This document shows, piece by piece, positions 61,574 through 64,000 of a DNA stretch of 64,000 nucleotides. Position numbers and translations under genes: made by a program. The DNA lies in assembly GCF_026262505.1 (NCBI RefSeq), contig NC_067207.1, positions 30,596,082 to 30,660,081 of the forward strand, written 5' to 3'. The notes below the pieces were generated by a model. That model saw only the letters and a program-made list of their open reading frames with translations. It had not been told where the DNA came from and made no database searches. Positions within the stretch are counted from its first letter, which is position 1. Every line of letters begins with the position of its first letter. The DNA is from Trichomonas vaginalis G3. Lineage: Eukaryota > Parabasalia > Trichomonadida > Trichomonadidae.

Positions 61574-62026
61574 TTACATGTCAAATTTCTTTTTCTCTGG
61601 AACTGGTTCAGGTTCTTTCTTCTCTTCTTCTACTTTCTTTTCTTTCTTTTCTCTCTTCTTCTTTTCTGGTGGAGTTATGTCAAATTTGGCGCAACCATAT
61701 TTATGTAAAAGTTCTTTGTCCTTTAATAGCTCTTCTATTCTGTTTTCTATTTCATCTTCAAGAACAGCGCATGTGTCTTCTTTGCATTCTAAGAAGTTTT
61801 GTTGGACTTCATCTTTCCAAGAGGCGTCATCTCTGTCAACAAGTCTGTCATTGACAAACTTAAAGACTTCTCTGCCTAATGTTTTATGGTTCTTGTCATA
61901 TTCCCAGAAACAGAACTTTAGAACAAATTCACCTTTCTTGTTTACACTATGTAAGATTTTATGGTCGACAGATGTTTTGCTGTCAAAAAGCTTGTCTCGA
62001 ATATAGATAGCGAAATCGCTAGACAT
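61574..62026 (-). CDS. Unknown element protein with charged tail, 150 aa
   Basis: An N-terminal ordered part (MSSDFAIYIRDKLFDSKTSV, GEFVLKFCFWEYDKNHKTLG), a helical middle, then a Lys/Glu/Pro tail (KKKREKKEKKVEEEKKEPEP). No family recognised. Divergent from the ATPase gene. Whole here, broken in E1. Confidence 0.65.
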   Translation of the reverse strand: MSSDFAIYIRDKLFDSKTSVDHKILHSVNKKGEFVLKFCFWEYDKNHKTLGREVFKFVNDRLVDRDDASWKDEVQQNFLECKEDTCAVLEDEIENRIEELLKDKELLHKYGCAKFDITPPEKKKREKKEKKVEEEKKEPEPVPEKKKFDM

Positions 62027-62062
62027 TTTCTAAAAGATAAAAATTTTAATTTTTCTAAAAAT

Positions 62063-62242
62063 ATGTTAGAAAAAAAGTTTGCTGACATTGACAAGAAATT
62101 TGAGAATGTTTTAAACAAGAACAAGAGGAAGTTAGAAAATGCTCAGATAAAGCCTATACATGACAAGTTCTTATTTGCTCAGAATGGTATAACAGGTCTA
62201 ATCGCACCACCTGGGTCGGGTAAGACTTTCACTTATCTTAAA
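62063..62242 (+). pseudogene. 5' fragment of the A32-like packaging ATPase
   Basis: Starts MLEKKFADIDKKFENVLNKN and reaches the Walker A motif APPGSGKTF; element sequence stops right after it. Fragment. Confidence 0.75.
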
Positions 62243-62637
62243 AATTCGGTTGCGATTTTGCCTACTAATTAATCATAATTTACCTTTAACTAAAAAATAT
62301 TACATAAATCTAACAAAAAAACCTTTAGCAATAAAAATACATTTGCTCAAGCCTATCGGCAACTCAAATCTAAAAAAACTTTTTATAACATTCTTATTAC
62401 AATTTTTATTTTATTCTTATATTTATATTTTTTAGTTCACTTTTTAAATAATGATCTTTAGATTGAACCAATAACGCGATTTTCCATATAAATCGCGATT
62501 TTTTAGAAAAATCGCGACCACAATAAAATCGCAATTCATTAAAAAAACGCGATTTTTAAAAAGTCGCGATTTTTCTAAAAAATCGCGATTTATATATTTA
62601 AATCGTGATTTAAAAAAGTGGTTGCGGTTTTCCCTAA
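62243..62637. repeat. AT-rich junction with ATCGCGAT palindromes
   Basis: The part 62466-62610 holds about eight copies of TCGCGATTT or its complement, many as the palindrome ATCGCGAT. The segment is bordered by imperfect direct repeats, GGTTGCGATTTTGCC near 62249 and GGTTGCGGTTTTCCC near 62621. No gene seen. It joins two unrelated points of the element, ATPase and capsid, in opposite orientation. Confidence 0.6.
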
Positions 62638-63784
62638 TACCAGGGTTGTAGAAACAAGAATAGTCATTTATAGTTCGTCTGAACAGTACAAACATAGTAT
62701 CTGCATGTTTCATTGCAGTTGTTAAAGCAATATCTGTTCTTGCACCTGCGGCTCCTGGATTTTGGTTTCCAACTTCACCTGCAAAGTCTTTGACAGATAT
62801 TTGGTGTATAGGGAACATAAGTGGAACTGCAATATATTTGGCAGCTAAAGCATTTGAAATATCTGGGTCCAACATATAGACTGCAAGTCTGCTTTCTATT
62901 CTCTTGCATTCAAATTTTTCGCATGTGAACTTAAATGGGTCCCAAGCAGTATTGTTGTCTGCTGTTCCTGAGAAGTAGTAGTTTACTTCAGTGTTGAGGT
63001 TTGAGAAACCAAAGTCTAAGTCAACTTTCTCTTTGCACCATTTTCCAAATGGTATGCTGGCAGCTCCACCAGCTGTATCTGTAATAGTGAATGGGTCTTG
63101 TGTTGGTGCAATGACTAAGTTATTTTTGCTTGGAGTAAGTTCGATAGAAATTTTTCCTGCCCAGTTTGGCAAGTATCTTAAAAACCTGAAGATGAGGAAA
63201 GATGACAAAGGAACTCTAAGTTTCAGTTTTACTTTGGTTACTGCAGCTGCAGTTTGTCCAGAAAGGTTAACATAAACTCCTGGAACGTTAGGATCAAGTC
63301 TTCTTATTTTCTCAATAGTTGCATACTGGTCTGTTTGTTCTCTAGCTTGTGGTTGTACTGAGTTTCTCAAAGCGAACCATTCATAGTTTGCCCATGTTAC
63401 TGTTTGAACTAAGTCAGAGTTAGAATATATCTTATATCCCATGAAAACTTCTGGAGCATATTGGTATCCGACATAGAAAATTCCATTGCAACCTTTCTTG
63501 TCAGACAACTTGGCAGAAGGTTTTATTTCAATGTCTTGTTCCACGTATAAGAATGAGTTGTCAATAGAAATAATATGAAACCTGTCGCAAGCAATATCTA
63601 CTGTTGTTGAAGAGCCTTCTCCAAACTCACCTACGTTTCCATAAGAAACAGCAGTGGTATATTCGTAAGTTCCAGGAACTATTTCTGACCTTCTAATGGC
63701 ATTGTCGCATTCGTTATACCATTCGGAAACATTTCCGTTCATGGCATCCAAAACTGTTGGCGTTATATTCTGAGCGGCGTACAT
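62638..63784 (-). pseudogene. Major capsid gene, 3' part missing
   Basis: Matches the E1 capsid from its start to about residue 380. Three short segments differ strongly from E1 (around ITDTAGGAASIPFGKWCKEK, SGTADNNTAWDP and NQNPGAAGART) while the rest is almost identical. Confidence 0.75.
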
Positions 63785-63829
63785 TTCATATGGGTAAAAA
63801 TATAGAATAGTTGGATTTATTTGTCATAA

Positions 63830-64000
63830 TTGTTTCGGACCAAGCTTTACTTTCTTCCTGACTGAGTTTTTAACTCTTCTTTTTCCTTCATTGCCACTAC
63901 TTTCACTAGATGAAGTTACTTCTTCACTACTTTCACATTGTTCTACTCTTCTCTTCTTCTTTGGTGTCGCTTTTGGTAACTTGCCCTCTGCTTCAAGTTG
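63830..64000 (-). CDS. C-terminal end of the large coiled-coil protein (partial)
   Basis: Equivalent of the left end of 29802-33100, with the same Ser/Glu and Lys/Arg-rich tail. Continues beyond the window. Confidence 0.6.

Larger units (their letters stand above)
52289..62242. mobile_element. Polinton/Maverick-type element E3, inverted, broken and incomplete
   Basis: Starts with A-run and GGTAGTGGGG and carries, in inverted order relative to E1, the large coiled-coil protein, capsid, small genes, minor capsid, helicase and part of the ATPase. Element similarity stops at about 62242 inside the ATPase gene. About four genes are broken. Inserted into the E2 KilA-N/T5orf172 gene. Confidence 0.8.
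62638..64000. mobile_element. Fourth Polinton copy E4, partial
   Basis: Capsid and adjoining gene in the E1 orientation, running off the right edge. The left boundary is inside the capsid gene. State of the rest unknown. Confidence 0.75.

Overview
The window looks like a trichomonad genome (Trichomonas vaginalis or a close relative). The host genes are AT-rich, intronless as far as I can see, and of typical trichomonad kinds: ankyrin-repeat proteins, a Myb-like factor, a CXC-domain protein, a longin SNARE, a BspA-type LRR surface protein, and a lactate dehydrogenase of the malate-dehydrogenase-derived type with Leu91. Two host starts carry a TCATTT initiator a few bases upstream, matching the known T. 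vaginalis Inr. No database search could be run, so species and family names rest on recognition of motifs and proteins.

Layout: (1) 1-9303 is host DNA with five genes and a 1.58 kb non-coding transposon-like element (4465-6047) with inverted ends and flanking direct repeats. (2) 9310-33491 is a 24.2 kb Polinton/Maverick-type element (E1) with hairpin-bearing terminal inverted repeats and an exact 6-bp target duplication TAATAC. (3) 33498-38151 is host DNA with the LDH gene and a BspA gene interrupted by a 5'-truncated LINE-like fragment. (4) 38158-52288 is a second, rearranged copy (E2), carrying a fragment of an unrelated AT-rich Polinton and a 100-N assembly gap. (5) 52289-62242 is a third copy (E3), in inverted orientation and inserted into an E2 gene. 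(6) 62638-64000 is part of a fourth copy (E4) running off the window.

The elements share a gene set: Dam-like DNA methyltransferase, a phage-type tail-collar fibre, an rve-type integrase, two KilA-N proteins, an SF3 helicase, an A32-like packaging ATPase, a probable double-jelly-roll major capsid protein, a probable minor capsid/penton protein, a large coiled-coil protein with a Pro/Gln-rich tandem repeat, and many small unknowns. I found no protein-primed DNA polymerase B, which is unusual for Polintons. Every copy is broken somewhere: E1 has roughly 8-10 breaks, E2 many more (partly poor assembly), and E3 about four. They are treated here as fossils. E1 and E2 agree closely where they overlap and the E1 target duplication is exact, so insertion looks recent.

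The most unusual structure is a family of AGATCT-centred palindromes with long repeated arms. Arrays of them in opposite orientation bracket one gene in E1. In E2 a displaced two-gene segment is bounded by them, and one site is a hybrid whose two arms come from different arm classes, with the switch exactly at AGATCT. This suggests a cassette boundary or recombination site. The terminal hairpins of the elements also show paired, stem-preserving substitutions.
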